This document shows, piece after piece, positions 41,480 to 50,697 of a stretch of DNA of 63,319 nt. Position 1 is the first letter of the stretch, and each line of letters opens with the position of its first letter. A program made the position numbers and the translations under genes. This DNA comes from Cytophagaceae bacterium (GTDB taxonomy: Bacteria; Bacteroidota; Bacteroidia; Cytophagales; Spirosomataceae), in contig JAIYBU010000239.1 in NCBI GenBank assembly GCA_027488335.1, positions 1 through 63,319 on the forward strand, in the 5' to 3' direction. Under the pieces are notes generated by a model that saw nothing but the letters and a program-made list of their open reading frames with translations, was not told where the DNA came from and ran no database searches.

Positions 41480-41513
41480 AAAGGTTGCCTACTGTTTAGC
41501 AAGCAACCTTTAA
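41480..41513 (-). terminator. Terminator of the T9SS cargo gene
   Basis: TAAAGGTTGC (41480-41489) and GCAACCTTTA (41504-41513) form ten perfect pairs with a 14-nt loop and a T-run on the minus strand, 35 nt beyond the cargo gene's stop. Confidence 0.75.
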
Positions 41514-41548
41514 ATATTTTTATGACAAAACCTTAAATCGACAAATGG

Positions 41549-42607
41549 TTATTTTTTCAAAATCATTTTTTGAGTCAATGGTTTGTTCTCAACTCTTTGT
41601 ACACGAACTGTGAGTTCGGTAGCGGGAAGACCCGTAGGTAATTGATACGCTTTGCGTAAATCTTTTACCATACCCTCTTTGTGCATAACTGTTGAACCAT
41701 CTTGGTTTGTTACATCTACCGTGATTTGCTCGTTTTCGTTCATTCCACCCAATTTTAAGAAATATTCTCCTTCAGTTGGGTTAGGGTAAACACCAATATC
41801 AGCTTTGATACTACGACTTTTTGCGAGTGTAAACAAAGTTCCGCTTGATAAATCAGTAGAAGCTGAAAGTCTTGAATCTTCCAAAACATCCCAAGTACCT
41901 CTTTTCAAATAAGCTACTTCTTCCAAACCAGATTGACCATTTATAGCCACTTGAGCAGAAGCTTTTACTGATTCTGATTTCAAAGTCCAATATTCGTTTT
42001 CGTTGATTGTCTCAACTTTTTCAGAAACTTGACCAGAAATATTCAATGGGCTTTTGTATAAATATGATGCTAAAAGTGTTTGGCTTTCTGAGCTACGAGC
42101 TACGTTGAAAGAACGGAAATTTGTGCCATCGCCCAAAGGAAATTCAAACGCTTCGTTACCTTCTTTTTTCACTACACCTCTTACGTGTGAGAAGTCAGAA
42201 GCACCGCTATGCTTTGCATTTGCCGAAAATACTAATGGGTTTGTTAACGAAGATTCAATTATACCACGACGAAATGAAACTGATTCGTTTACGCGAACTG
42301 GAGTTTCGAGTTTGACATCATTATCCAGCATTAATTGGCTGAATGAAAGCTCGTTTTTGCTTTTGATGAGTTGAGTTCCGTTACCATCAAAAACCGCTAT
42401 ACCTGTTGATTGAACAGTACTAAGGTTTTCTAAGTTTTTTTGGAAGTGAACTTTACCGTTATTGGTAATTTTACCCTCATTTACCACATCAGTATTGAAG
42501 CTAACAACTGCCCCCTCGCTTACGTAGAAGTCTGTGCTATTGATAAACTGTGCATTTACATGGCCAGCCAATAAGCATACGCCAAGTGAGTAGATAATTT
42601 TTTTCAT
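41549..42607 (-). CDS. Cell-surface protein with T9SS type A sorting domain
   Basis: A 352-aa secreted protein. A signal peptide (MKKIIYSLGVCLLAGHVNA) is followed by a beta-rich body with NNGKVHFQKNLENLSTVQSTGIAVFDGNG and an uncommon FPLGDGTNFRSFNVARSSE segment, and ends in the type IX secretion C-terminal domain: DIGVYPNPTEGEYFLKLGG, then VTNQDGSTVMHKEG and KMILKK. The product is therefore expected to cross the outer membrane and be attached to the surface or released. Function of the body is unknown. The N-terminal region reads like the adhesin-type repeats that often carry this domain. Confidence 0.88.
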   Translation of the reverse strand: MKKIIYSLGVCLLAGHVNAQFINSTDFYVSEGAVVSFNTDVVNEGKITNNGKVHFQKNLENLSTVQSTGIAVFDGNGTQLIKSKNELSFSQLMLDNDVKLETPVRVNESVSFRRGIIESSLTNPLVFSANAKHSGASDFSHVRGVVKKEGNEAFEFPLGDGTNFRSFNVARSSESQTLLASYLYKSPLNISGQVSEKVETINENEYWTLKSESVKASAQVAINGQSGLEEVAYLKRGTWDVLEDSRLSASTDLSSGTLFTLAKSRSIKADIGVYPNPTEGEYFLKLGGMNENEQITVDVTNQDGSTVMHKEGMVKDLRKAYQLPTGLPATELTVRVQRVENKPLTQKMILKK

Positions 42608-42884
42608 GTATTTCTTGTTTTCCTGTTATAAAGGTAAATACTTGTTTTAAGAAGGAAAAACATTCTTCCTAAATTTTATTTAATGGTCAACAACGTATTA
42701 CTAAGGGTTTATTGGGTACTTCTTAAAGATTTTTCCAGTACTTTCTGCGATAAAACTAAGCAAATATCGTTCCATACACAAGTATTTGGCTATAATTTTG
42801 CTAAGTGATAGTATTTCCAAGAAATGTTTTTTATTTAATGGTAAGTAAAAAACATTCACGCAGCTTGTGGCTGTTTAGAAAAGC

Positions 42885-42909
42885 ATATTGAGAAAATTTT
42901 TCTCAATAT
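42885..42909. terminator. Palindrome across the stop codon of the MFS gene
   Basis: ATATTGAGAAAA and TTTTCTCAATAT form twelve perfect pairs around one T. The stem covers the MFS stop codon (42905-42903), ending the HAD-VOC-MFS operon. The remainder of the 295-nt gap (42608-42884) shows no gene or clear signal. Confidence 0.6.
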
Positions 42910-44081
42910 AACTTTACTCGATTCACCAAAAAAGCCCAAACAATTGCCAAAACAGCCACTATCGAAAAAGCAAAAGAAAGATTGACACTTTTGGAAATGA
43001 AGCCAATCAAGACTGGCCCAGCTAAAAAGCCTCCCATACTGAAAGTATTCATGGTTGCCAAACCTGCACCTTTGGCCATGCCTGGCACACGAGCCGCACT
43101 ACCATATAATATAGGAGCACCGCAAGATACGCCAGCCCCTACGAGCATAAAGCCCAAAATTGCCGTAATTGTATAAGGAAAAGCTATTGCCAAAGCAATA
43201 CCCAAGGCAGCAATCATTCCGCCCGTGCGAAGTACAGCATTACCACCAAAACGAGGAATGAGGGCGTCGCCCACAAAACGCCCCAACGACATAAACATTG
43301 AATAACCAGCCAATCCCCAACCGATGAAATAATCGTCGGTCCGAACGATGTCTCGCATATAAACGGCCGTCCAGTCAGCCATTGTACCTTCGGTTACATT
43401 AGTACAGAGACTTATCAGAATCATTACTAATAATGCTCCTTTTGGAAGAATAAATTTTGCCCCAGAAGACACACCTTGACTACTTTCATCTTCGGTGATT
43501 TTCTCTTCGTGAATACCTAAAATTGTTGGTCGGAGTAGCAAAACCATCGCAGTAATTAAGGCAGCAATGGCCGTCATCTGCAAAACTGGTTCAATTTTCA
43601 TTCCACGCAAAATACTGGCGGCAATTGAGCCAAACATCAACCCTGCACTGAACATTCCGTGGCAAGTTGACATGATATTGATACTATATTGATGCTCAAG
43701 GCTCGTTACGCAGGTATTCATGGCCACATTCGTAACCGAAAGACACATCCCTACAATTATTAAGCTAAAAGAAGTAAGAGGTAGCCAACTTACACCCACT
43801 GGACTAACAAATGTGGTAGCCAATAAAATCAATCCAAAAATGGTTGTATTAAGCATTCCGAAACGATTGATGAAAAAGGTCGAGAACGGATTCATGACTG
43901 TTGCTCCGATAGGAAAACTGAGCAGTAGTAAGCCTAATTGAGCATCGTTTAAATCAAATTTTTGTTTGATGAAGGGAATTAAAGTTGCCCAGTTGCCAAA
44001 TAAAAATCCCACCGAAATAAAGACCATACCAATGGCTAAGCCCTGTCGATGAGTAAAAAAAGTACGTAAATGAGTAAGCAT
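42903..44081 (-). CDS. MFS transporter (YbjJ-like)
   Basis: A 392-aa inner-membrane transporter with twelve predicted spans. The beginning GMVFISVGFLFGNWATLIPFIKQKFDLNDAQLGLLLLSFPIGATVMNP and VTNVAMNTCVTSLEHQYSINIMSTCHGMFSAGLMFGS resemble the YbjJ/fucose-permease-like group of the major facilitator superfamily. It is the last gene of a three-gene operon in which its ATG overlaps the stop of the VOC gene by one base. In Escherichia coli ybjJ adjoins the HAD phosphatase gene ybjI, a similar pairing. Substrate unknown, possibly a sugar or sugar-like compound. Confidence 0.88.
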   Translation of the reverse strand: MLTHLRTFFTHRQGLAIGMVFISVGFLFGNWATLIPFIKQKFDLNDAQLGLLLLSFPIGATVMNPFSTFFINRFGMLNTTIFGLILLATTFVSPVGVSWLPLTSFSLIIVGMCLSVTNVAMNTCVTSLEHQYSINIMSTCHGMFSAGLMFGSIAASILRGMKIEPVLQMTAIAALITAMVLLLRPTILGIHEEKITEDESSQGVSSGAKFILPKGALLVMILISLCTNVTEGTMADWTAVYMRDIVRTDDYFIGWGLAGYSMFMSLGRFVGDALIPRFGGNAVLRTGGMIAALGIALAIAFPYTITAILGFMLVGAGVSCGAPILYGSAARVPGMAKGAGLATMNTFSMGGFLAGPVLIGFISKSVNLSFAFSIVAVLAIVWAFLVNRVKLY

Positions 44082-44470
44082 TATATTGTAATTTCTATAC
44101 GATTTTGTTCGGGGTCAAGTACAACTGATTCATAATAGCCGTCGCCCGTCCATCTTGGTTGACCTATGATTTCAAGGCCATCTTTTTCTAATAGTTTAGT
44201 TAAGTCATCAACCAATTCTTTACTTCCAACCGAAATAGCGAAATGAATTAAACCCATAAATTGTTCGTAAACATCATTTTTTGAGTCAGGAATTTGGGGC
44301 ATTTGCATGAGTTCGAGCCTTGCCCCCGAATCAAACGAAATAAAATAAGATTCAAAGCCTTTCTTTTCATTTCGGTATATTTCGTTAGACTTTCCACCGA
44401 AATATTTCTCGTAGAAAGCCTTCATTTGTTCAAGGTCTTTTACCCAAATTGCGATATGTTCGATTTTCAT
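44081..44470 (-). CDS. VOC superfamily (glyoxalase/bleomycin resistance-like) protein
   Basis: A 129-aa single-domain protein of the vicinal oxygen chelate fold: two beta-alpha-beta-beta-beta units with MKIEHIAIWVKDLEQMKAFYEKYFGG at the start (His5 as a first metal ligand), then SFDSGARLELMQMP (Glu), MGLIHFAISVGS (His) and ESVVLDPEQNRIEI (Glu). These four positions fit a metal site. It might be a lyase, isomerase or resistance protein; the substrate is unknown. It overlaps the upstream HAD gene by four bases and the downstream MFS gene by one, so the three are translationally coupled. Confidence 0.9.
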   Translation of the reverse strand: MKIEHIAIWVKDLEQMKAFYEKYFGGKSNEIYRNEKKGFESYFISFDSGARLELMQMPQIPDSKNDVYEQFMGLIHFAISVGSKELVDDLTKLLEKDGLEIIGQPRWTGDGYYESVVLDPEQNRIEITI

Positions 44471-45129
44471 GCCTCAATCAACTCTTTGATTTTCTGATAG
44501 GTAAGCCCTTCGTAATTAACGATGTATGCGTCACAAACAGGTAGTTCTTCTTTTTTGTAAGTAGAAAGTACACCCACTACTTTTGCACCTGCAGCTTTGC
44601 CTGCGGTAACACCTGAGAACGAATCCTCAAAAACTACGCATCTTTCGGGCGAAATATCTAAGTTTGAAGCCGATTTCAAATACACTTCGGGGTTGGGCTT
44701 GTGTGTACTTACGTCTTCGCTGGCGAGCAACGATTGCATCTTATCACGTAAGGGTAGCTTGCTCAAAATCATTTCCATGTTTAGATAAGGAGCAGAAGTT
44801 GCGATGCCCGTTTGAACGCCATTGGCTTTTAGGTCTTCGATAAATTCGATTAAACCAGAAATTGGCTTTACGTGTGCCTCGTAGATTTCACGAAAAAGAG
44901 CTTCTTTTTCAAATTCCATGCGGTCGAACTCTTCGCCCACAATTTCTCTCTTGAAAAAATATTTCAGAATATAGCTATTGCTTTTTCCGTACATGTGAGC
45001 AATAAATTCTTCTTCGCTTGACGCAATTCCGTGTTTGTCAAGATAGGCTTTCCAAGCGAGTGAATGATAAGGGTTTGTGTCGCAAATGACACCATCCATA
45101 TCAAATATAACGGCGAAAGATGTTTCCAA
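44467..45129 (-). CDS. HAD family phosphatase, beta-phosphoglucomutase-like
   Basis: A roughly 220-aa HAD hydrolase with nucleophile motif FDMDGVICDTNPYH (motif I), TSAPYLNMEMILSKL (motif II), the Lys of HKPNPEVYLKSA (motif III) and VFEDSFSGVTAGKAAGAKVVGV (motif IV), plus a helical cap. It may dephosphorylate or isomerise a sugar phosphate. The frame opens at TTG 45159, but that TTG falls inside an exact -7 box (TACTTTTG, 45164-45157), so transcription would begin downstream of it; the TTG at 45129, giving ETSFAVIFDMDGV after the initiator, is preferred. First gene of the HAD-VOC-MFS operon. Confidence 0.88.
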   Translation of the reverse strand: METSFAVIFDMDGVICDTNPYHSLAWKAYLDKHGIASSEEEFIAHMYGKSNSYILKYFFKREIVGEEFDRMEFEKEALFREIYEAHVKPISGLIEFIEDLKANGVQTGIATSAPYLNMEMILSKLPLRDKMQSLLASEDVSTHKPNPEVYLKSASNLDISPERCVVFEDSFSGVTAGKAAGAKVVGVLSTYKKEELPVCDAYIVNYEGLTYQKIKELIEA

Positions 45130-45156
45130 TTTACGTTTGGGAGGTTTAAGTTTTTG

Positions 45157-45164
45157 CAAAAGTA
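45157..45164 (-). promoter_or_regulatory. Putative -7 box TACTTTTG for the HAD-VOC-MFS operon
   Basis: An exact TAnnTTTG match on the minus strand. It includes the otherwise tempting TTG start at 45159, which argues for a downstream start at 45129. Confidence 0.5.
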
Positions 45165-45220
45165 CAATTTTTCGAGGCCAGATTCTACCATTTAATTTAC
45201 TAAAATTAGCACTGGATTGA

Positions 45221-45249
45221 TTGTTTATTTTATAAAAGAATTATTTTTG
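45221..45249 (+). promoter_or_regulatory. Promoter of the esterase gene (TTG-N18-TATTTTTG)
   Basis: TTG at 45221-45223 and an exact -7 box TATTTTTG at 45242-45249, spaced 18 nt, 40 nt before the ATG at 45290. Confidence 0.55.
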
Positions 45250-45289
45250 CTTTAAATTGCCATTATTCACATTCTACTTTCCTCTTTCA

Positions 45290-47638
45290 ATGCCCCACAA
45301 ATCTTTGATTAAATTCGACAGAAAAATATTGTTTATGCTGTTTTTTACAGTATTCGGCGTTGATGTCTTGGCTCAAATAAGTGTTAGTTTTCCTACCAAT
45401 CGCATTGTTTTTCAGCGAAACAACGATAACATTGGCTTTGTAAATATCGTCGGAAGTTATTCAGAAGAAATTGATAAAATTGAAGCGAAACTTACCCCAA
45501 TTATAGCAGGACAAGGCATAGAAACAGACTGGGCCGTAGTACAAGATAAACCGAAAGCTGGATATTTTGCAGGAAAAATACGAGGACAAGGCGGCTGGTA
45601 TAAGCTTGATGTGAGAGCCATCAGAAACAATAGTACAGTCAAGACCATAAGTATCGAAAAAGTAGGAATTGGTGAAGTTTTTATCGCTCTGGGGCAATCA
45701 AACGCACAAGGAATACCTAACTATGGGGCCAAAGGAGCGACTGATGATAGAGTAAATGCCATTAATTTTCAGAATAGCAATGTGTTAGACCCACTGCCCG
45801 AAAATCTTGATTTTGTACAATTAAGCGAAAACGTGAACATAGCTCCACAGGGAGATGGCCCTTGGTGCTACGGCGAGTTGGGCGACAGACTCGTAAAACG
45901 ATTGAACGTTCCAGTAGCGTTTTTTAATGAAGGGCTTCTATTGGTTTCGGTTATCAATTGGCGAGAAAGTGCGGAGGGAAAACCAACGTTTAACTTTGTA
46001 TTAGATATTGGTGGTCGTTTCCAATTGCCGAATGGTTTGCCTTATATCAACCTTAAAAATACGCTACAATATTATGGTGCTTTAATGGGTGTTCGGTCGC
46101 TACTTTGGATTCAAGGCGAAACCGATAATTCACCCAATAGACTTTCGACCGATGCTTATGCTACGAATCTTCAACGGGTAATCGATATTTCGAGAAATGA
46201 TTTTGACGAAAACCTTACTTGGATGGTGGCACGCACTTCGGTTACTTATTTAGCTCCATCAAATGCTCAAGTTATTGGTGGACAAAACCAAATCATCAAT
46301 AAAGTGGGAAATAATGTTTTTGCGGGACCATTTACAGATAATCTGCAAATTCCGAGACTGGATGACGTACATTTCAGAAATGTTCCTGGTAATATGGGTA
46401 TTTCGCTTTTGGCCGAAAACTGGGATAAATCGCTGGACGATAATTTCTTCAAAAACTCAAAACCAATTTTGGCAAAACCAATTCTTGAACCTGAAATTAA
46501 TTGCGACGCCAACAATCGAGTAAACATCAAATTTCCCGAAGGGTTAAAAAGCTACGAATGGTCGAATAATGTCAAAACAAACCAAATTACCGTTGATAAA
46601 GGAATATTTACGGTGGCCATAAAAGACCTTAAAGGCAATAAATTGCTTGTTCCGAACATCAATACCAATTTGATTTACCCTTCTACCAAACCAGTTATTA
46701 CGGCTGATAAGAATCTGGAATTTTGTTCGGATGGTTCTGCTAAAATCGAACTTACGGCCAACATAACTGGCGTCAAATCTTATATTTGGAGTTCGGGAGA
46801 AACAACACAGAAAATATCTACTGGAAATTCTGGCGACTTTACGGTAAAAGCAAAAAATGATTTTGGCTGTGTTTCAGAGGCTTCGGAAAAAGTCACCGTA
46901 AAAGCAAATCCGACTCCTATACAGCCTAAAGTTGCGGTTTCGCCAGCCAATAATAGTTGTTTTGGAACAAAGATTACCCTCACAGTTGACTCCAACGACA
47001 AAATACTTTGGAGTAATAATGCCAATTCCAAAAGTATTTCTATAGACACTGTTGGGAATTATGAATTATCGGTCAAGGTTACCAATAATTTTGGATGTGT
47101 TTCGCCTGTATCAACTATCGGAAAATTAAGCATTAACCCTATTCCTAAACAACCCGTGTTAGCACAAATAGGACTTTTTACGCTAAATGTTTTGGGTACA
47201 GATTTCGATATAAACGACCAGTTTGAATGGAAAAAAGACAGTATTTTATTAACCAAAACTACCACTCGAAGTTTAAAAACATCTCAAGATGGGAAGTATC
47301 AGGTTTCAACAATTCGTACGTATAAAACACCTGACAATCAACAAATTGGATGTTCATCTCCACCTTCCAACATTGTTATTTTTCAAGCATCTAATCATAT
47401 AGTTTCCATTTACCCCAATCCAGCTAATAATCTTATTTACGTAGATACTCCAGAAGATGTCAAAAATTTAGAAGTAACCATTTATAATCCCATCGGGAAA
47501 CAAGTTTTAAGATTTAATGCAGTGGATAGCTCAGAACGAAGGGAAATAGACCTAAAAAACTTAGAAAGGGGTTCTTATATAATTAAAATAAAAGGAGATG
47601 GTTATGAAGAGACATCTCGCTTAATAATCCAGAAATAA
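45290..47638 (+). CDS. Secreted SGNH/SASA-type esterase with Ig-like repeats and T9SS domain
   Basis: A 782-aa multidomain secreted protein. Signal peptide ends FGVDVLAQ. An N-terminal beta domain precedes an SGNH hydrolase (SASA/sialate O-acetylesterase type): block I IALGQSNAQG with Ser137, LLWIQGETDNS, and DDVHFRN near residue 360 carrying the Asp/His pair. Four Ig-like modules with the pattern W-S-x-G/N-...-G-x-F/Y-x-V-...-G-C follow (about residues 400-700), then a T9SS type A C-terminal domain (SIYPNPANNLIYVD to SYIIKIKGDGYEETSRLIIQK). It probably deacetylates an extracellular glycan. The ATG at 45290 is preferred over a TTG at 45257. Confidence 0.87.
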   Translation: MPHKSLIKFDRKILFMLFFTVFGVDVLAQISVSFPTNRIVFQRNNDNIGFVNIVGSYSEEIDKIEAKLTPIIAGQGIETDWAVVQDKPKAGYFAGKIRGQGGWYKLDVRAIRNNSTVKTISIEKVGIGEVFIALGQSNAQGIPNYGAKGATDDRVNAINFQNSNVLDPLPENLDFVQLSENVNIAPQGDGPWCYGELGDRLVKRLNVPVAFFNEGLLLVSVINWRESAEGKPTFNFVLDIGGRFQLPNGLPYINLKNTLQYYGALMGVRSLLWIQGETDNSPNRLSTDAYATNLQRVIDISRNDFDENLTWMVARTSVTYLAPSNAQVIGGQNQIINKVGNNVFAGPFTDNLQIPRLDDVHFRNVPGNMGISLLAENWDKSLDDNFFKNSKPILAKPILEPEINCDANNRVNIKFPEGLKSYEWSNNVKTNQITVDKGIFTVAIKDLKGNKLLVPNINTNLIYPSTKPVITADKNLEFCSDGSAKIELTANITGVKSYIWSSGETTQKISTGNSGDFTVKAKNDFGCVSEASEKVTVKANPTPIQPKVAVSPANNSCFGTKITLTVDSNDKILWSNNANSKSISIDTVGNYELSVKVTNNFGCVSPVSTIGKLSINPIPKQPVLAQIGLFTLNVLGTDFDINDQFEWKKDSILLTKTTTRSLKTSQDGKYQVSTIRTYKTPDNQQIGCSSPPSNIVIFQASNHIVSIYPNPANNLIYVDTPEDVKNLEVTIYNPIGKQVLRFNAVDSSERREIDLKNLERGSYIIKIKGDGYEETSRLIIQK

Positions 47639-47696
47639 CGAAACTATATGCTCCAAAAATTGGTTAAATTAGTTCGAGCTATTCTTTAATAATTGA

Positions 47697-50555
47697 ATGA
47701 ATAATACCCAAAACACGCACCATACCGACGTCGAATCTCTTGACCCGAAGCAATACATCATCATCAAGGGAGCAAAAGTAAATAATCTTAAAAATATTGA
47801 TGTGGCAATTCCCCGCAATAAGCTCGTGGTAGTCACGGGGCTTTCGGGAAGTGGTAAATCGTCGTTGGCTTTCGATACACTCTTTGCCGAAGGGCAGCGT
47901 ATGTACGTCGAAAGTTTGAGTTCGTATGCTCGTCAGTTTTTGGGTCGAATGGAAAAACCCGAAGTCGATTATATCAAAGGGGTTTCACCAGCGATTGCCA
48001 TAGAACAAAAAGTTGCCACCAAAAATCCTCGCTCAACAGTCGGTACAACCACCGAAATCTATGATTACTTAAAACTTCTTTTTGCTCGTGCGGGTATGAC
48101 CTACTCGCCTATTTCGGGACAAGAAGTACGTAAAGATACCGTAACCGATGTCGTGAATTTTATTCTTTCGCACGAAGAAGGTACAAGAGTAATGGTGCTA
48201 ACGCCTTTGAAAGTAAAGGAAGGCCGAAAAATAGAAAAAGAATTAGAACTTTTGCTACAAAAAGGCTATACTCGTATTGTAGTTGATGGCGAAATAAAGC
48301 AAATAGAAGAACTGCAAGAAGCAAAAACCAAGCTTTCTGCCGAACAAGATTTAGAAATTCTGATTGACCGAAACGTCGTTAAGCACGACGATGAAGATAC
48401 GCAATTTCGTTTCTCTGACTCAGTACAAACTTCGTTTTTTGAAGGAGAAGGTGAGTGTATCGTAGATGTTATCACGACGAATGCTGACACTGGCGAACGC
48501 CAAACTATTCGTAGTACATTCTCAGATAAATTTGAACTCGACCGAATAGCTTTTGAAGAGCCAAGCGTTAATCTCTTTACGTTCAATAATCCTTATGGAG
48601 CTTGTAAACGCTGCGAAGGTTTTGGAAAAGTGTTGGGAATTGACCCCGAATTGGTAATCCCTGATAAAAACCTTTCAGTTTTTGAAGGAGCGATTGCTCC
48701 GTGGCGAAGCGAACGCATGAGCGAGTGGGTAGCTCCTTTGCTAAGAAACGGCATTCGTTTCGACTTCCCAATTCACCGCTCCTATAAAGACCTAACACCC
48801 GAACAACAACAACTACTTTGGACGGGTAATGAATATTTTCAAGGACTTGACGCTTTCTTTGCCGACATCGAAAGTCAGGTGCATAAAGTTCAATACCGTG
48901 TGATGCTTTCTCGCTATCGTGGCCGCACTGATTGCCCCGATTGTCGAGGTTCACGCCTACGAAAAGATGCGGGTTATGTGAAAATTGGCGGTGCATCAAT
49001 TGTTGATTTAGTCTTGATGCCGATTTCAGATTTAGCTGCTTTTTTCAAGAATTTAGACCTACCCGATTATCAGAAAGCGGTTTCTAAAAGAATTTTGATA
49101 GAAATAAATAGCCGACTGGAATTTATGGAGCGAGTTGGGTTGGGATACTTAACCCTCAACCGTTTAGCCTCTACCCTTTCAGGCGGTGAATTTCAGCGTA
49201 TCAAGTTAGCTACTTCACTCGGTAGCTCGTTGGTGGGTTCGATGTATATTCTTGACGAACCAAGCATTGGCTTACACCCACGAGACACCCAACGTTTGGT
49301 AAGCGTCTTGGAATCGCTACGAGATATGGGAAATACGGTAGTTGTCGTAGAACATGAAGAAGAAGTCATGCGTGCCGCCGACCAAATTATTGACATCGGC
49401 CCTAATGCAGGAAGACTTGGCGGTGAGTTGATTTTTCAAGGAAGTTGGACGGAGATTAATAAAAAGTCGAGCGAAAATAGTACTTCCCACACCATTAATT
49501 TTCTTACAGGAATTGACCAGATGCCTGTACCTATCCAACGCCGAAAACCAACGGATTTTATTGAACTAAAAGGTGCAAGAGAAAATAACCTCAAAGAAGT
49601 GGATGTAAAGTTTCCGTTGGGCGTATTGACAGTCGTTACGGGCGTGAGTGGTTCGGGAAAATCGACGTTGGTTCGTAAAATTTTATTTCCTGCCATTGCT
49701 CGTCTAAAAGGTGAATACAGCGAAGAAGCAGGCAAATATACAGGTTTGGTGGGTTCGCTCGACCGCATCACGCAGGTTGAAATGATTGACCAAAATCCAA
49801 TTGGAAAATCATCTCGTTCAAACCCTGTTACGTACATCAAGGCTTATGATTACATTCGCCAAATGATGGCAGAACAACAACTTTCTAAAGCACGAGATTA
49901 CAAGCCCGCTTTCTTCTCATTCAATGTGGATGGTGGGCGTTGTGAGGCTTGCCAAGGTGAAGGAGAGCAGACCATCGAAATGCAATTCATGGCCGATGTA
50001 CGCTTAAAATGCGAAAGTTGTGGCGGAAAACGTTTCAAACAAGAAATTCTGGAAGTAAAATATAATGAAAAAGATATTGCCGATATTTTGGCAATGACGG
50101 TTGACGAAGCCATTGAGTTTTTCAGCGTAAGTGAACCAAAATTGGCCGATAAACTTCGTCCACTTAAAGATGTTGGTTTGGGTTATATTGGTTTGGGGCA
50201 ATCGTCAAGTACACTTTCGGGTGGAGAAGCACAACGTGTAAAACTGGCGTTTTTCTTGAGTAAAGGCAATACTGATAAAGGTAAAACCCTCTTCGTTTTT
50301 GACGAACCAACTACAGGTTTGCACTTCCATGATATTAAGAAACTTTTGAAAGCTATCAATGCTTTAGTTGACCAAGGCGATACCGTGATTATTATTGAGC
50401 ATAATATGGAAGTCATAAAATCAGCCGACTGGATTATTGATTTAGGCCCCGAAGGTGGTGAAAAAGGCGGCTATCTGACATTTGAAGGAACGCCAGAAGC
50501 AATGACCAAACTCGAAGGAAATTATACAGCTGATTTTTTGAAAGGGAAATTATAA
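47697..50555 (+). CDS. uvrA: Excinuclease ABC subunit A
   Basis: The damage-scanning ATPase of nucleotide excision repair. The 952-aa protein has two ABC modules: Walker [10 protein letters not shown] at 48-56 and [18 protein letters not shown] in the second half, signatures [17 protein letters not shown] and [15 protein letters not shown], and Walker [15 protein letters not shown] and [16 protein letters not shown]. Zinc-binding pairs [26 protein letters not shown] and CESCGGKRF are intact. Full length and ordinary. A terminator with thirteen-base arms follows at 50559-50592. Confidence 0.98.
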   Translation: MNNTQNTHHTDVESLDPKQYIIIKGAKVNNLKNIDVAIPRNKLVVVTGLSGSGKSSLAFDTLFAEGQRMYVESLSSYARQFLGRMEKPEVDYIKGVSPAIAIEQKVATKNPRSTVGTTTEIYDYLKLLFARAGMTYSPISGQEVRKDTVTDVVNFILSHEEGTRVMVLTPLKVKEGRKIEKELELLLQKGYTRIVVDGEIKQIEELQEAKTKLSAEQDLEILIDRNVVKHDDEDTQFRFSDSVQTSFFEGEGECIVDVITTNADTGERQTIRSTFSDKFELDRIAFEEPSVNLFTFNNPYGACKRCEGFGKVLGIDPELVIPDKNLSVFEGAIAPWRSERMSEWVAPLLRNGIRFDFPIHRSYKDLTPEQQQLLWTGNEYFQGLDAFFADIESQVHKVQYRVMLSRYRGRTDCPDCRGSRLRKDAGYVKIGGASIVDLVLMPISDLAAFFKNLDLPDYQKAVSKRILIEINSRLEFMERVGLGYLTLNRLASTLSGGEFQRIKLATSLGSSLVGSMYILDEPSIGLHPRDTQRLVSVLESLRDMGNTVVVVEHEEEVMRAADQIIDIGPNAGRLGGELIFQGSWTEINKKSSENSTSHTINFLTGIDQMPVPIQRRKPTDFIELKGARENNLKEVDVKFPLGVLTVVTGVSGSGKSTLVRKILFPAIARLKGEYSEEAGKYTGLVGSLDRITQVEMIDQNPIGKSSRSNPVTYIKAYDYIRQMMAEQQLSKARDYKPAFFSFNVDGGRCEACQGEGEQTIEMQFMADVRLKCESCGGKRFKQEILEVKYNEKDIADILAMTVDEAIEFFSVSEPKLADKLRPLKDVGLGYIGLGQSSSTLSGGEAQRVKLAFFLSKGNTDKGKTLFVFDEPTTGLHFHDIKKLLKAINALVDQGDTVIIIEHNMEVIKSADWIIDLGPEGGEKGGYLTFEGTPEAMTKLEGNYTADFLKGKL

Positions 50556-50558
50556 AAG

Positions 50559-50592
50559 TTTAGAAGTCAGGCATAAAAACCTGACTTCTAAA
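50559..50592 (+). terminator. Terminator after uvrA
   Basis: TTTAGAAGTCAGG (50559-50571) and CCTGACTTCTAAA (50580-50592) form thirteen perfect pairs with an 8-nt loop, immediately beyond the uvrA stop. The tail is A-rich rather than T-rich. Confidence 0.65.
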
Positions 50593-50697
50593 AACACCTT
50601 CCATCCAATTTTATCTACAGAAAATCTAATCTCGTAACTTTCTTTTCCAAGAAGTAAATTTGATTAATTTTGAGAAAATATTTGTACAAAAACAACA

